From assembly GCA_012839345.1 (NCBI GenBank), contig DUNN01000014.1, positions 1-32,403 of the forward strand: a DNA stretch of 32,403 bases. The letters are read 5' to 3'. Below are positions 7,846 to 15,985 of the stretch, one piece after another. How positions within the stretch are numbered: position 1 is the stretch's first letter; each line of letters opens with the position of its first letter. Made by a program: the position numbers and the translations under genes. The stretch is from Clostridiales bacterium (lineage in GTDB: Bacteria > Bacillota > Clostridia > Oscillospirales > Acutalibacteraceae). The notes under the pieces are model-generated. The model was not told the origin of the DNA. It was given only the letters and a program-made list of their open reading frames with translations, and searched no databases.

Positions 7846-7871
7846 CGCTTTGCAGGGAATTCTGCAAAGCG
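7846..7871. terminator. perfect hairpin, terminator-like on the minus strand
   Basis: CGCTTTGCAG (7846-7855) and CTGCAAAGCG (7862-7871) form a perfect 10-bp stem with a 6-nt loop. On the minus strand it is followed by AATTTTC, a weak U-tract. No intact gene lies immediately upstream on that strand, so it may be what is left of a lost gene's end. Confidence 0.5.
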
Positions 7872-7928
7872 TCCGAAAGGGTAGGAACTATCAATCCACA
7901 CCGGTGAACAACTCCAAAATAGCCGTAA

Positions 7929-7963
7929 TATAATGCAGTACAAATTGAATTACAGTTGGGGAG
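7929..7963 (+). promoter_or_regulatory. candidate -10 box and ribosome binding site for the DUF6143-like gene
   Basis: TATAAT at 7929-7934 has a weak TGAACA 18 bp upstream (7905-7910). GGGGAG at 7958-7963 stands 9 nt before ATG 7973. This ATG opens a frame different from the conserved coding frame, which indicates a frameshift in the gene that follows. Confidence 0.5.
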
Positions 7964-7989
7964 TATGTTCTCATGTATCATAATTTCTA

Positions 7990-8526
7990 TTGTCAGCCGT
8001 TCTATCAGAATGCTGCAGAGAGCAGGTTCCAATTTCTCTGTTTAAATCCCTTCAGGGCAAGTATTTTGCCGGACTAAGCCGTGAAGAATTTGGCGCCGGC
8101 AAATACGCATGGGCCGGCCTCTTTAATCCAAAGGATTCGGGGATATTGCTTTTTGTCAACGTATTCACGGTGGGCAATGTCAGTGAAATTCCTTTTTCGT
8201 TTCAGGTTTGGCTGAATGCGGCAGTCACCGGAACCGGGAAGATCACCGAAATGCAAAGTCCCGCAAACACGGCGATTCGGCCGCTTCCAAAACCAAAGGT
8301 TCAGTTCTTATATGCAGAAAACGTGGACGCGGAGCCCACAGGGGGAACGCTGATATTCGGGCGGCGCTGCCCTGCAGAAACCACCATCGTATCGGAAGAA
8401 AACGGAAAATTCATCTGCGCTCCGGGTGGAAATTTCCTAATCAACTGTCTGCCCCCGGAAACCAGCAACGAAAAAGTACTGGGCCGCATTGCATTTGGCT
8501 GGTGGGAAGAACCCTGCAGATGGTAA
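7990..8526 (+). CDS. DUF6143-like protein, 5' end apparently frameshifted
   Basis: From SLFKSLQGKYFAG (about residues 16-28) to the FGWWEE end, the 178-residue frame resembles the DUF6143 family of Bacillota proteins as I recall it (AWAGLFNP, LLFVNVFTVGN, PFSFQVWLNA). No biochemical role is established for the family. The open frame has only a TTG at 7990 without a ribosome binding site. The proper start signal, GGGGAG then ATG 7973, opens another frame reading MYHNFYCQPFYQNAAESRF, which stops after 33 codons. One added base near 8018-8023 would join the two frames. This is either a real 1-nt deletion, making the gene a recent pseudogene, or a sequencing error. The minus-strand relic lies just upstream. 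Confidence 0.75.
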   Translation: MSAVLSECCREQVPISLFKSLQGKYFAGLSREEFGAGKYAWAGLFNPKDSGILLFVNVFTVGNVSEIPFSFQVWLNAAVTGTGKITEMQSPANTAIRPLPKPKVQFLYAENVDAEPTGGTLIFGRRCPAETTIVSEENGKFICAPGGNFLINCLPPETSNEKVLGRIAFGWWEEPCRW

Positions 8527-8556
8527 CCAGTGCAAATTCGTAATCCGACTGTTAGC

Positions 8557-8586
8557 CGCCTGCCGGTCATTTTTGGCCGGCGGGCG
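8557..8586 (+). terminator. GC-rich hairpin after the DUF6143-like gene
   Basis: A 10-bp stem with one G:U pair (8557-8566 with 8577-8586) closes a 10-nt loop about 30 bp past the stop codon. No T-run follows, so termination would be weak. It separates this gene from the SDR gene. Confidence 0.55.
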
Positions 8587-8691
8587 ATAGCGATAAATAT
8601 ATTCTCATATTTGACGGACGGAATATTATAAATAATTTCTGGCATTTTATAATTAATATTATTGTAAATTTTTAATAAGGAGTGGGTTTTC

Positions 8692-9450
8692 GTGTTTCAA
8701 TTAAAAGGACGTGTTTGCGTAATTTCAGGCGCTTCCTCCGGGCTTGGCGCTCAAATGGCAAAAGGATTCGCGGAGCATGGCGCAGACGTAGTCATAATGG
8801 CCAGAAGAATGGAAAAGCTGGAGAAAGTAGCCGAAGAAGTGCGGGCACTCGGCGTGAAATGCATTCCTGTTCGCTGCGATGTAACCGATACCGAATCCGT
8901 TAACGCCGCGGCGGAAACGGTGATAAAAGAATTCGGAAAAGTTGATATTCTTGTGAACTGCGCCGGGTCGGCCAAAAATGCCGGCGTCACCAACATGACC
9001 GACGAAGAATGGAACTTTACAATTGATACGGACCTGACCAGTGTATTTAAAGTGACCAGAGCGTTTTCCAAATATATGATTGAGAAAAAATACGGAAGAA
9101 TCATTAACATTGCGTCCATGTACGGTATGGTTGGAAACACAGCGCTGGACACGGTAGCGTATCATTCCTCCAAGGGCGGCGTCATTAACTTCACAAGAGC
9201 GGTGGCCGCGGAGCTGGCAAAATACAACATCACGTGCAATTCGATTTGCCCCGGTTATTTTGCAACCGAACTGACGATTGACACTTTGAAAACGGAAGCG
9301 TTCACAAATTATATGAAAGCCACTGTTCCAATGGGCCGGTATGGCAAGGAGGGCGAACTGAATGCTGCCGCCGTTTTCCTTGGCAGCGACGAGGCTTCGT
9401 ATGTAACCGGTGCCATTCTGCCCGTCGACGGCGGTTATACTGCCGTATAA
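8692..9450 (+). CDS. SDR-family NAD(P)-dependent oxidoreductase, gluconate/hexuronate type
   Basis: Cytoplasmic short-chain dehydrogenase of 252 residues, a usual size for the family. The Rossmann motif SGASSGLG (about 12-19), NCAG (about 88-91), the catalytic Ser in NIASMYG and the Tyr-x3-Lys in YHSSK (about 158-162) are all present, as is the C-terminal VTGAILPVDGGY. It resembles the gluconate 5-dehydrogenase / 2-deoxygluconate dehydrogenase branch. Next to a 2-keto-3-deoxygluconate kinase and near an alpha-glucuronidase operon, it could reduce a keto-uronate such as fructuronate or a 3-deoxy-diketouronate (inference; the exact substrate is not readable). GTG 8692 is chosen because AAGGAG lies just upstream. 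A separate promoter serves the kinase downstream. Confidence 0.9.
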   Translation: MFQLKGRVCVISGASSGLGAQMAKGFAEHGADVVIMARRMEKLEKVAEEVRALGVKCIPVRCDVTDTESVNAAAETVIKEFGKVDILVNCAGSAKNAGVTNMTDEEWNFTIDTDLTSVFKVTRAFSKYMIEKKYGRIINIASMYGMVGNTALDTVAYHSSKGGVINFTRAVAAELAKYNITCNSICPGYFATELTIDTLKTEAFTNYMKATVPMGRYGKEGELNAAAVFLGSDEASYVTGAILPVDGGYTAV

Positions 9451-9487
9451 TGGTGCACCGTATCGTTCTAACTTTGGGGACAGACTG

Positions 9488-9517
9488 CCGTAGGAATCCC
9501 CCCGTCGGTTCCTACGG
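9488..9517 (+). other. perfect hairpin in the SDR 3' region
   Basis: CCGTAGGAA (9488-9496) pairs with TTCCTACGG (9509-9517) around a C-rich 12-nt loop. There is no T-run. It lies 38 bp past the SDR stop codon and about 45 bp before the next promoter. It may protect the SDR message; a neighbouring GGGGA could alternatively pair with the C-rich loop. Confidence 0.5.
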
Positions 9518-9562
9518 TGAAGTTGGCAGATAGGATACTTTTTCCACAGCACGAGCCTTGTA

Positions 9563-9591
9563 TTGACAGAACCTGGTTTTGAATTTATACT
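9563..9591 (+). promoter_or_regulatory. strong sigma-A-type promoter for the KDG kinase
   Basis: TTGACA (9563-9568) and TATACT (9586-9591) are separated by exactly 17 bp. The start site would be near 9598, giving a leader of about 155 nt before the kinase start codon. That leader contains two hairpins, the second terminator-like. Confidence 0.8.
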
Positions 9592-9601
9592 GAAAGAAAT
9601 G

Positions 9602-9697
9602 CTGCGGAAATTGTTTTTCCGTTCGCAGTCTGCTTTTTTCCTGCGGATTGGGACCGGGCAGCACCGGGCGTTACAGCGCTCGGTGCTTTTCTTGTCA
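9602..9697 (+). promoter_or_regulatory. kdgK leader with terminator hairpin, candidate attenuator
   Basis: Two structures lie between the promoter and the kinase gene. The first is an imperfect hairpin, CTGCGGAAA pairing with TTTCC and CGCAG, at about 9602-9627. The second is a 10-bp stem with one G:U pair (9661-9670 with 9677-9686), a 6-nt loop and TTTTCTTGT, a good intrinsic terminator. A terminator inside a leader suggests conditional read-through. It could instead end read-through from the SDR gene, with an unseen promoter after it. I recognise no known riboswitch. Confidence 0.55.
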
Positions 9698-9754
9698 GCG
9701 AAAAGTTTTCTTTTATAAAGAAGCGTGCACGGCACGCGCAAGGAGGTTAACAGA

Positions 9755-10777
9755 TTGAAAGTCCTGACATTCGGAGAAATGATGCTTCGGCTGAAACCGC
9801 CGGCTTTCTCCCGTATTTTACAAACCGACACCTTTGAGGCGAGCTACGGCGGCGCGGAAGCAAACGTTGCCGTTTCGCTTGCGATTTTTCATGACGACGC
9901 GGCCTACCTGACCAAATTCCCGGAAAATCCGCTGGGCGAAGCTGCCCTGAGTACCCTGCGGCGCTTTGGGGTGGATACTTCCCGGGTTCTGCGCGGCGGC
10001 CCGCGGCTGGGCACCTATTATTTTGAAAAGGGAACCAGCATCCGCCCGACCAGTGTGGTATATGACCGTGCGGGCAGCTCCATCGCCACCGCCAAACGTT
10101 CCGAATTCGACTGGCCCGCTTTGCTGGACGGCATTGACATGTTCTACTTCTCCGGCATCACTCCGGCCATTTCAGAGGAGCTTGCAGGCGCGCTGGAAGA
10201 CGCACTGAACTACTGCAAAGCACACGGTATTACGGTCGTTTCCGACCTGAACTACCGGGGTAAAATGTGGTCCCCCGAAAAGGCGCAGTCCGTTATGGGT
10301 CGACTGATGCCGTTTATCGACATTTGCCTCGCGCACGACGAGGACTTCGAAGCGGCGCTCGGCATCCGTGCCTTTGACGGCGACATGTCGCGCGGAATTG
10401 AGCAGACTGAAAGCTTCCGGGAAGGAATGATGGAGGTAACAAAACGGTACCCCAATGTAAAAACCGTTGCCAGCGTTCTGCGCAACGTGCATTCCGTGGA
10501 GGAAAGCGAGTGGAAGGGCATTCTTCTGCAAAACGGAGTCTTTTATGAAAGCCCGGTTCATCAGGTTCACGTTATGGAGGGAGTCGCCGCCGGTGACGCC
10601 TTCGGCGCCGGCCTGGTGCACAGTCTTCTGCATCAAGCCTCCCCACAGGAAGCCATCGAGTTTGCGATGGCCGCAAGCGTGCTTAAGCTGATGATCAGCG
10701 GCGACCTGAATCTGGTAACCGAAGAGGAAGTCCGCGCTGCGATGCGCAAGGGCGGCAGCGCACGCTTGAATCGCTAA
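9755..10777 (+). CDS. kdgK: 2-dehydro-3-deoxygluconokinase (PfkB family)
   Basis: Cytoplasmic sugar kinase of 340 residues that would convert 2-keto-3-deoxygluconate plus ATP into KDPG, the last step before aldolase cleavage in hexuronate breakdown. PfkB features are the N-terminal TFGEMMLRLKPP, the substrate-site YGGAEANVAVSLA (about 31-43) and the ATP-site signature GVAAGDAFGAGL with the catalytic Asp. The residue before GVAAGD is not the usual Asp. I start at TTG 9755, with AGGAGG eight nucleotides upstream, rather than at the in-frame codon at 9725, which lacks a site. It has its own promoter and leader. Glucuronate released by the GH67 enzyme nearby would feed it. Specificity within PfkB is inferred from similarity and context. 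Confidence 0.88.
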   Translation: MKVLTFGEMMLRLKPPAFSRILQTDTFEASYGGAEANVAVSLAIFHDDAAYLTKFPENPLGEAALSTLRRFGVDTSRVLRGGPRLGTYYFEKGTSIRPTSVVYDRAGSSIATAKRSEFDWPALLDGIDMFYFSGITPAISEELAGALEDALNYCKAHGITVVSDLNYRGKMWSPEKAQSVMGRLMPFIDICLAHDEDFEAALGIRAFDGDMSRGIEQTESFREGMMEVTKRYPNVKTVASVLRNVHSVEESEWKGILLQNGVFYESPVHQVHVMEGVAAGDAFGAGLVHSLLHQASPQEAIEFAMAASVLKLMISGDLNLVTEEEVRAAMRKGGSARLNR

Positions 10778-10816
10778 TTAAGCTGTCTGAAAATTCAGCC
10801 GTAAAATTTGTATAAG

Positions 10817-10862
10817 AAAAGTGCTGCAATATGAGCAAAAACTCATTTTGCAGCACTTTTTT
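10817..10862. terminator. bidirectional intrinsic terminator between kdgK and the AraC gene
   Basis: GTGCTGCAA (10821-10829) pairs with TTGCAGCAC (10848-10856), with an inner ATGAG/CTCAT stem. AAAA precedes and TTTTTT follows, so it can end both the plus-strand kinase and the minus-strand AraC transcripts, which converge here. Confidence 0.93.
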
Positions 10863-10915
10863 GTGGAAAAAATCGAAAATTTAATAGTATTTTATCCCAT
10901 CCCACAGGAGGGCAT

Positions 10916-11773
10916 TCACACACGCAGCTTACGGTATTCCTGCGGCGTATATCCCTTAATCTGCTTAAATAAACGGTCAAAGGTCGCAATGCTGCTAAAA
11001 CCGGATTCAAACGCCGCCTGTGAAATGGAAATATCGGCGTTTTCCAGCAATTCTTCGGCCTTTTTAATACGGAACTCATTCAGGTATTGATGAAAGCTTT
11101 TTTCTGTAATATCCTTAAAAATTCTGGAAAAATAGTACTTACTGAAACCGACCGCGTTTGCAATATCATCCAGGTTGATGTCTTCCCGGTAATTCTTTTC
11201 AATGTATTCAAACGTCTTGTTGATTTTTTCCAGACCCAGAACCTTGCGTTGGCCGTTTGCAAGTGTGTCGGTACGCATTTGAATCGGCATGCTCTTGCAG
11301 AACAGCACCAGAATATCAATAATCCTTGCAATATAATACAGCTGGCTGATGGACCCGTTGGTTTCATATTCTTTCAGGATTTTATCAATTTCCGTCTTAA
11401 TCGCCTGATAAAGCTCCGTTTCATCCGGCTGAACCCGCCTAACATGGCTCAGCATTCCGCGGATATCTTGCATAAAACCATAGGAGCAGCCCAGGCTTGT
11501 TGTTTCAAAGTTCAGAAAAATTCTGGTTCCCGTCGGCGTTTCACTTTTAAATTCATGAATGTCACCGCTTGGGATGAAAAGAATATCCTTTTCCTGTAGG
11601 ACAATTTTTTTGGAATTTACGAATAAGGTGAATTCATTTTTTACAATATACAGAATTTCAACGGCATTATGCCAATGCGGCGGATACTGAAAGTCAATGT
11701 CATTATTAATAATAATCCGGAAGGGAAAACTGTTTTCAAAGAGTTCCTTTTCATGGATCCCATCAATTTTCAT
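10916..11773 (-). CDS. AraC-family transcriptional regulator with cupin sensor domain
   Basis: Regulator of 285 residues. The N-terminal half is a cupin-like sugar-sensing barrel (about 20-150) with YPPHWHNAVEILYI and PSGDIHEFKS. The C-terminal half (about 185-285) holds two helix-turn-helix units: DDIANAVGFSKYYFSRIFKD and ISQAAFESGFSSIATFDRLF, ending GYTPQEYRK, the AraC signature. It has its own promoter and lies directly downstream of the alpha-glucuronidase gene, so it is a likely activator of the aldouronate operon or of the kinase it converges with (inference). The ligand is unknown. Confidence 0.93.
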   Translation of the reverse strand: MKIDGIHEKELFENSFPFRIIINNDIDFQYPPHWHNAVEILYIVKNEFTLFVNSKKIVLQEKDILFIPSGDIHEFKSETPTGTRIFLNFETTSLGCSYGFMQDIRGMLSHVRRVQPDETELYQAIKTEIDKILKEYETNGSISQLYYIARIIDILVLFCKSMPIQMRTDTLANGQRKVLGLEKINKTFEYIEKNYREDINLDDIANAVGFSKYYFSRIFKDITEKSFHQYLNEFRIKKAEELLENADISISQAAFESGFSSIATFDRLFKQIKGYTPQEYRKLRV

Positions 11774-11808
11774 TCTCGTGCCTCTTTTTATGTATATATT
11801 ACAATTTT

Positions 11809-11837
11809 AATATAACATATCCATTGATTCTTGTAAA
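11809..11837 (-). promoter_or_regulatory. promoter of the AraC regulator
   Basis: On the minus strand TTTACA (complement of 11832-11837) and TATATT (complement of 11809-11814) are separated by 17 bp. The predicted start lies about 30 bp before the regulator's start codon, and AGAGG serves as its ribosome binding site. Confidence 0.7.
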
Positions 11838-11940
11838 TAGAATGCCTTATGCAGGAATAAACCTTCAAATATGTAAAATTTCACCGAACTTTGCTGGACG
11901 TAATCTTCCTGTAAGCCGCTTCCCTACATGCTTATATAGA

Positions 11941-11990
11941 AAAATATCTCAAAGGCGGCAAGCCTTACGCCTACTGTCTTTGAGATATCT
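11941..11990 (-). terminator. terminator of the aldouronate/alpha-glucuronidase operon
   Basis: ATATCTCAAAG (11944-11954) and CTTTGAGATAT (11978-11988) form a perfect 11-bp stem; an inner GGCG/CGCC stem extends it. On the minus strand a T-run follows, 26 bp beyond the alpha-glucuronidase stop codon. Confidence 0.85.
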
Positions 11991-12013
11991 CTTTCTTTTC
12001 CTCCGCGGCAGAA

Positions 12014-14056
12014 TTACGGATAGATGTGCCGTCCCTTTTCGTCGGGGATACCCGTTCTGCGGAAGAAATACGTATTGACAACGTCCCGCCATTCCACCGC
12101 ATTCTTCATTTGCAGTTCAAATCGGCGCTGTACCTCCTCAAAAATGGTTTCATCCACAAGGCCTCGCAGAGAATCCCAGGTTTTCTGAAGCTCTGCAGCT
12201 TCCTCCACGCCCTGGAAGTGGCTGTTGTAAATGTGTTGAAGCAGGGTCAGCCCCGATTTCAAAACATAGTTGTAGGGAACATGGTGGAAAAACAGGAGCA
12301 GGTTTTCGGGACAGGTTTCCATGTGCTCGTACATTTCCGCATTTCTGCCTTTATACTGCCCCGCGTAACCGGTTCCGGTCGCCACCGTGCGGTCCACACC
12401 GATTCCCTTCCAGTCCGCATAGTGGTATGTGCCCCACCGGGAATATTCGTAGCCATCCACACTCGGGCCATAGTGAATCCCCGGGTTTACAAACCACCCG
12501 ATGCCAAGCGGGCAGGTATACTTTTCATAAATTTCTCTGGAACGGAGCAGCATGTCCGTGATTTTTTCCACTACCACCGCTTCGCCGCCAAACGTTAGTC
12601 TTACCCATTCCTCTGCAATTTCCCGACTTGTAAGGGAGGGGGTGCGCGCCAGCCTGCCAAACCCGAACAGATTTGCCTGCGCCAACGGGTTGCCGGTCCA
12701 GGCCGGGCTGTCCCCAATGTTGGACACGCCCGCCACACCGCCGGTTTGTGTATGGAACAGCTTCCCGCTGACAATCTCCCGTACAAAAGAGCCTTTGCCC
12801 TTCGCGTCGGTATCAAAGTCCAATGCTTCCTTCCACAGGGGCACCAGGAAGCAAAGGTCAATCTGGTGGCCGGTATATTCCTGCGCAATTTGGAACTCGA
12901 TGATCTGGTTCGTTTTTTCCATCGCGCCAAACAACGGAGTAACCGGTTCGCGAATCTGAAAGTCCATCGGCCCGTTTTTAATTTGGAGAATAACATTGTC
13001 CCGGAACTTTCCGTCCAGCGGAACAAAGTTGTCGTACGCGGCTCTTGCGCGGTCCAGCTTGCGGTCGCGCCAGTCGGTGTGGCAGTTGTAAACAAAGCAG
13101 CGCCACACAACCAATCCCCCATGCGGCTGAAGTGCGTCGGCAAGCATATTGGCCCCCTGCGCATGGTCCCGTCCGTACGTGTATGGCCCCGGCCGCGATT
13201 CGGAGTCCGCTTTCACCAGAAAGCCGCCGAAATCCGGAATGTGGGCGTAAATCCGATCAGCCGTTTCTTTCCACCAGTTTTGCACGCCGCTGTCCAGCGG
13301 GTCAGCGGTTTCCAGCCCGCCAAGCGCAATCGGCGACGCGAAATTGATGCTTAAAAGCAACCGGATTCCGTAATCCGAAAAAACCGATGCAATTGACGCG
13401 ATTTCCGGCAGGTAAACATCCGAAATAAATTTCGTTTCTTCCTCAAAAACATTCACATTGTTGATGGAAATATAATTGATTCCCACCGAGGAAAGAAGCC
13501 GCGCATAATCGCGGATTCGCTCAAGATTCTTTGTGATTTTTCCGTGTTCATAGAAGATGGAATTTCCGGAATAGCCGCGTTCGATTTCTCCGGACAGATT
13601 GTCCCACTGCTCCATAATACGAAGCCGGTTGCAGGTTGTTTCCTGCGTTTCAATTTCCCCAATGGTTTTCCCGGAGCCGATGAGGAACAGGAACCGGAAC
13701 ACACCGTAAAGCACCTCCGCCTCATCGGTGCCCGAAATCACAATTTTATCCTGCCCGTTTTCCTGCACCGCGCGGATGCAAAATCCGGAGGCTGCTGCCG
13801 CGGTTCCCGGTGTAACACACAGCTGAATGTACGGCTGACGGTCGTCCTCCCGAATCACAGCCGGCGTAAGACCGAAAATGCTCTCCATCGCCCTGCACAG
13901 CTCCTGGGCCGCCGTATTCAGCACCCGGGATGGTTCTGCAACCCGAACCGCACGACCGTATTTTTCAAAGCACGGGTCCGCAGCCTTTGGATACTGCTTA
14001 TAATTCAGCCAGCAAGGATACGCCGGGTGCTGGGTAATCCCGTTTCTTTCTTTCAT
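12014..14056 (-). CDS. aguA: GH67 alpha-glucuronidase
   Basis: Intracellular enzyme of 680 residues, normal for GH67, that removes (4-O-methyl)glucuronic acid from the non-reducing end of aldouronic acids derived from glucuronoxylan. No signal peptide is present, so the substrate must be imported. The family is clear from KADSESRPGPYTYGRDH, KNGPMDFQIREPVTPLFG and AQEYTGHQIDLCFLVPLW. The catalytic acid would be Glu286 and the paired carboxylates Asp365 and Glu393, matching the known GH67 active-site triad. GGAGG lies before the ATG. It ends the operon permease-permease-binding protein-aguA and is preceded by a hairpin. Released glucuronate would enter the pathway ending in the kinase at 9755. 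Confidence 0.96.
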   Translation of the reverse strand: MKERNGITQHPAYPCWLNYKQYPKAADPCFEKYGRAVRVAEPSRVLNTAAQELCRAMESIFGLTPAVIREDDRQPYIQLCVTPGTAAAASGFCIRAVQENGQDKIVISGTDEAEVLYGVFRFLFLIGSGKTIGEIETQETTCNRLRIMEQWDNLSGEIERGYSGNSIFYEHGKITKNLERIRDYARLLSSVGINYISINNVNVFEEETKFISDVYLPEIASIASVFSDYGIRLLLSINFASPIALGGLETADPLDSGVQNWWKETADRIYAHIPDFGGFLVKADSESRPGPYTYGRDHAQGANMLADALQPHGGLVVWRCFVYNCHTDWRDRKLDRARAAYDNFVPLDGKFRDNVILQIKNGPMDFQIREPVTPLFGAMEKTNQIIEFQIAQEYTGHQIDLCFLVPLWKEALDFDTDAKGKGSFVREIVSGKLFHTQTGGVAGVSNIGDSPAWTGNPLAQANLFGFGRLARTPSLTSREIAEEWVRLTFGGEAVVVEKITDMLLRSREIYEKYTCPLGIGWFVNPGIHYGPSVDGYEYSRWGTYHYADWKGIGVDRTVATGTGYAGQYKGRNAEMYEHMETCPENLLLFFHHVPYNYVLKSGLTLLQHIYNSHFQGVEEAAELQKTWDSLRGLVDETIFEEVQRRFELQMKNAVEWRDVVNTYFFRRTGIPDEKGRHIYP

Positions 14057-14112
14057 TTGTCATCATCCTCCTGCATTCCATCGAACACGCGCAATCAGCC
14101 GGAAACGAAAGG

Positions 14113-14168
14113 AGTCTAAGGCTATCTGGATGCATATTGCAGACATGGTCTTCAGACAGCCTTAGACT
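14113..14168 (-). other. long hairpin between binding-protein and aguA genes
   Basis: AGTCTAAGGCTATCTG (14113-14128) is complementary to 14153-14168 except for one mismatch, with a 24-nt loop. On the minus strand it is followed by CCTTTCGTTTCC, a weak U-tract. It lies 90 bp after the binding-protein stop, so it probably gives partial termination or 3' protection and lowers aguA expression relative to the binding protein. Confidence 0.75.
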
Positions 14169-14258
14169 ATTCCCTTAAGTTAATATAATGATTTTACGCA
14201 AGCCAATTTCAAAAGTAATCTACTTTTCGTCATAAACAGTACCAATTCCGCAACTGGA

Positions 14259-15932
14259 TTATTTATTCTTCTGCTCCTGATAGGCGGCATTAGCCGTTTC
14301 AAGGTATTTCGTAGCACCCTTGCTGTCGAAGGTCTTTACATAGCTGTCCCAGTCCTTGTCAAGATCCGCTTGACCAAGAATGAACTTGTAGGACATCTGG
14401 TTCATGTAGTCCTTCAGCGTGGATTCCAGCATATTCTGGGATTCCTTGGTATCCTCGTCATATGCAATCTTCGGTGCATTGGGGAGCAGCGTGCAGGTCT
14501 TGCTTACGTTTTCCGAAAACTTCTTGTCTTCGTCCGCCATATAGGAATAAGCAAGCGTATTCGGACCGCCATAAGAAAGGATGAATACACCGCTGGCGAA
14601 GCCCAGATCCTTACGGAAGTCTTTGGCGTTCTTAGCATCCGGATTCAGGCCGTAATCCGGCAGAGTGTAGCTGTCGTTCAGCTTGTAGTTGTTGCCATCC
14701 TTTGTAAAGTGAGTGCCTTCCACACCCCACTTGCAGAATTCCTGACCCTCATAGCTGTAATACAGCCAGTCAACAAACTTCAGCAGAGTCTTAAAGTTTT
14801 TGTCTTCCTTCGCTTTCTGGGTAATCAGAATACCATTTTCCAGACGATTGCCGCTAATATTTTTACCGGCCGGTCCGGAAAGAATGTTCAGCTTTTCAAC
14901 TTCAAAGTTGCCCTCGCCAAGGTTAGCTGCCATCTTCTTGCGGTAGTCCTTCAACTGCTGGGCATTGCAGCTAATAACAAAGGACTTTCCGGTTACAAAT
15001 TTGTTGATTGCCTGGTCAGATGTTTGGGTAGCGCTTTCCTTGTCCATCAGGCCTTCCTTAACCAGCTTGTTAAAATACGCCAGCTCCGTCTTATACTCCT
15101 GCATGGTGGGGTAGAAATCAAAGTTGTCCTTGTCCTTGTTGTAGTACAGCGGAGAACCGGACCAGTCGGCATCCGTTCCTTTCAGGCCGGTCGGTGTCTT
15201 TACGAATGCAGGGCCCGCAATCTGCATGGTAGCGCCAAACTGCCAGCGGTCGGAGAACGGAGTAACGTCGGGATACAATGTTTTCAGCTGTTTCAGCATG
15301 CTTTCGAACTCATCCCAGGTCTCCGGCATCTTAATGTTATTTTTCTTGAGGATATCCGTTCTGACGCAGAGAGAATAGTCCTGCACAAAGGATTCATGCA
15401 GTTCCGGAAGCACGTAGTACTTGCCGTCTGCCTGCATAATGGTCTTCAGGTCATCCGCAAGGTTCCATTCCTTGACTTCCTTCGAATAGTTCGGCATTTC
15501 ATTCACATAATCGCTGATCGGCAGAATTTGACCGGAGGTAACGTACTGATCCTCCGAACCAGGATAGGTCTTTGGAATAATTTCCGGTGCCTGGCCGGAA
15601 GCAATCAGAACGCTTCTCTTGCTGTTGTAGTCGCTCATTGGAACGATGGTCAGGTCTAATTTTACATTCGTTTTTTCCTGGAGTATTTTGAAGAACTCCC
15701 AGCTATCCTTATAAGGATACGCCGAGTTGTCGCTGAACAGCATGGAAAAGGTTACGGGTTCTTTGGAATAAAAGAAGCCGTCTTTGGTCGTAATATTGCT
15801 GTCCTCACTGGTGGTTGCCTCAGACGCGGCCGGGGCATTGCCTGTGTCGCTCTTACTGCAGCCAGCTGTAACACTTGCCGCGGTGGCGATCGCAAGAATC
15901 ATCGCAATTACTTTGGATAACTTTTTTCTCAT
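14259..15932 (-). CDS. LplA-type extracellular solute-binding lipoprotein (aldouronate transporter)
   Basis: Exported binding protein of 557 residues, the large LplA-type class used with LplB/YtcP permeases for oligosaccharides. MRKKLSKVIAMILAIATAAS is a signal peptide ending in the lipobox VTAGC (Cys25). The body shows FYSKEPVTFSMLFSD, a region ending with YLETANAAYQEQ, and many aromatic residues suited to sugar binding. I start it at 15932, behind GGGAGGA; the open frame extends 40 codons upstream into non-signal sequence. Its gene lies between two permeases and the GH67 gene, so it most likely captures aldouronates (inference by synteny with known aldouronate operons). Confidence 0.92.
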   Translation of the reverse strand: MRKKLSKVIAMILAIATAASVTAGCSKSDTGNAPAASEATTSEDSNITTKDGFFYSKEPVTFSMLFSDNSAYPYKDSWEFFKILQEKTNVKLDLTIVPMSDYNSKRSVLIASGQAPEIIPKTYPGSEDQYVTSGQILPISDYVNEMPNYSKEVKEWNLADDLKTIMQADGKYYVLPELHESFVQDYSLCVRTDILKKNNIKMPETWDEFESMLKQLKTLYPDVTPFSDRWQFGATMQIAGPAFVKTPTGLKGTDADWSGSPLYYNKDKDNFDFYPTMQEYKTELAYFNKLVKEGLMDKESATQTSDQAINKFVTGKSFVISCNAQQLKDYRKKMAANLGEGNFEVEKLNILSGPAGKNISGNRLENGILITQKAKEDKNFKTLLKFVDWLYYSYEGQEFCKWGVEGTHFTKDGNNYKLNDSYTLPDYGLNPDAKNAKDFRKDLGFASGVFILSYGGPNTLAYSYMADEDKKFSENVSKTCTLLPNAPKIAYDEDTKESQNMLESTLKDYMNQMSYKFILGQADLDKDWDSYVKTFDSKGATKYLETANAAYQEQKNK

Positions 15933-15985
15933 TTCGTAATCCTCCCACGAATGATTTATATGAAAAATAGCGCGCCCAAAATTAA

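Noticed and set aside
8725..9831. Minus-strand open frame (368 codons) across the SDR gene and the kdgK promoter
   Set aside because: It crosses a hairpin, a strong promoter and the start of kdgK and has no recognisable domain.
14370..15659. Long plus-strand open frame (429 codons) antisense to the binding-protein gene
   Set aside because: It mirrors the codon structure of a clear lipoprotein gene on the other strand, has no recognisable domain and no ribosome binding site or promoter of its own.
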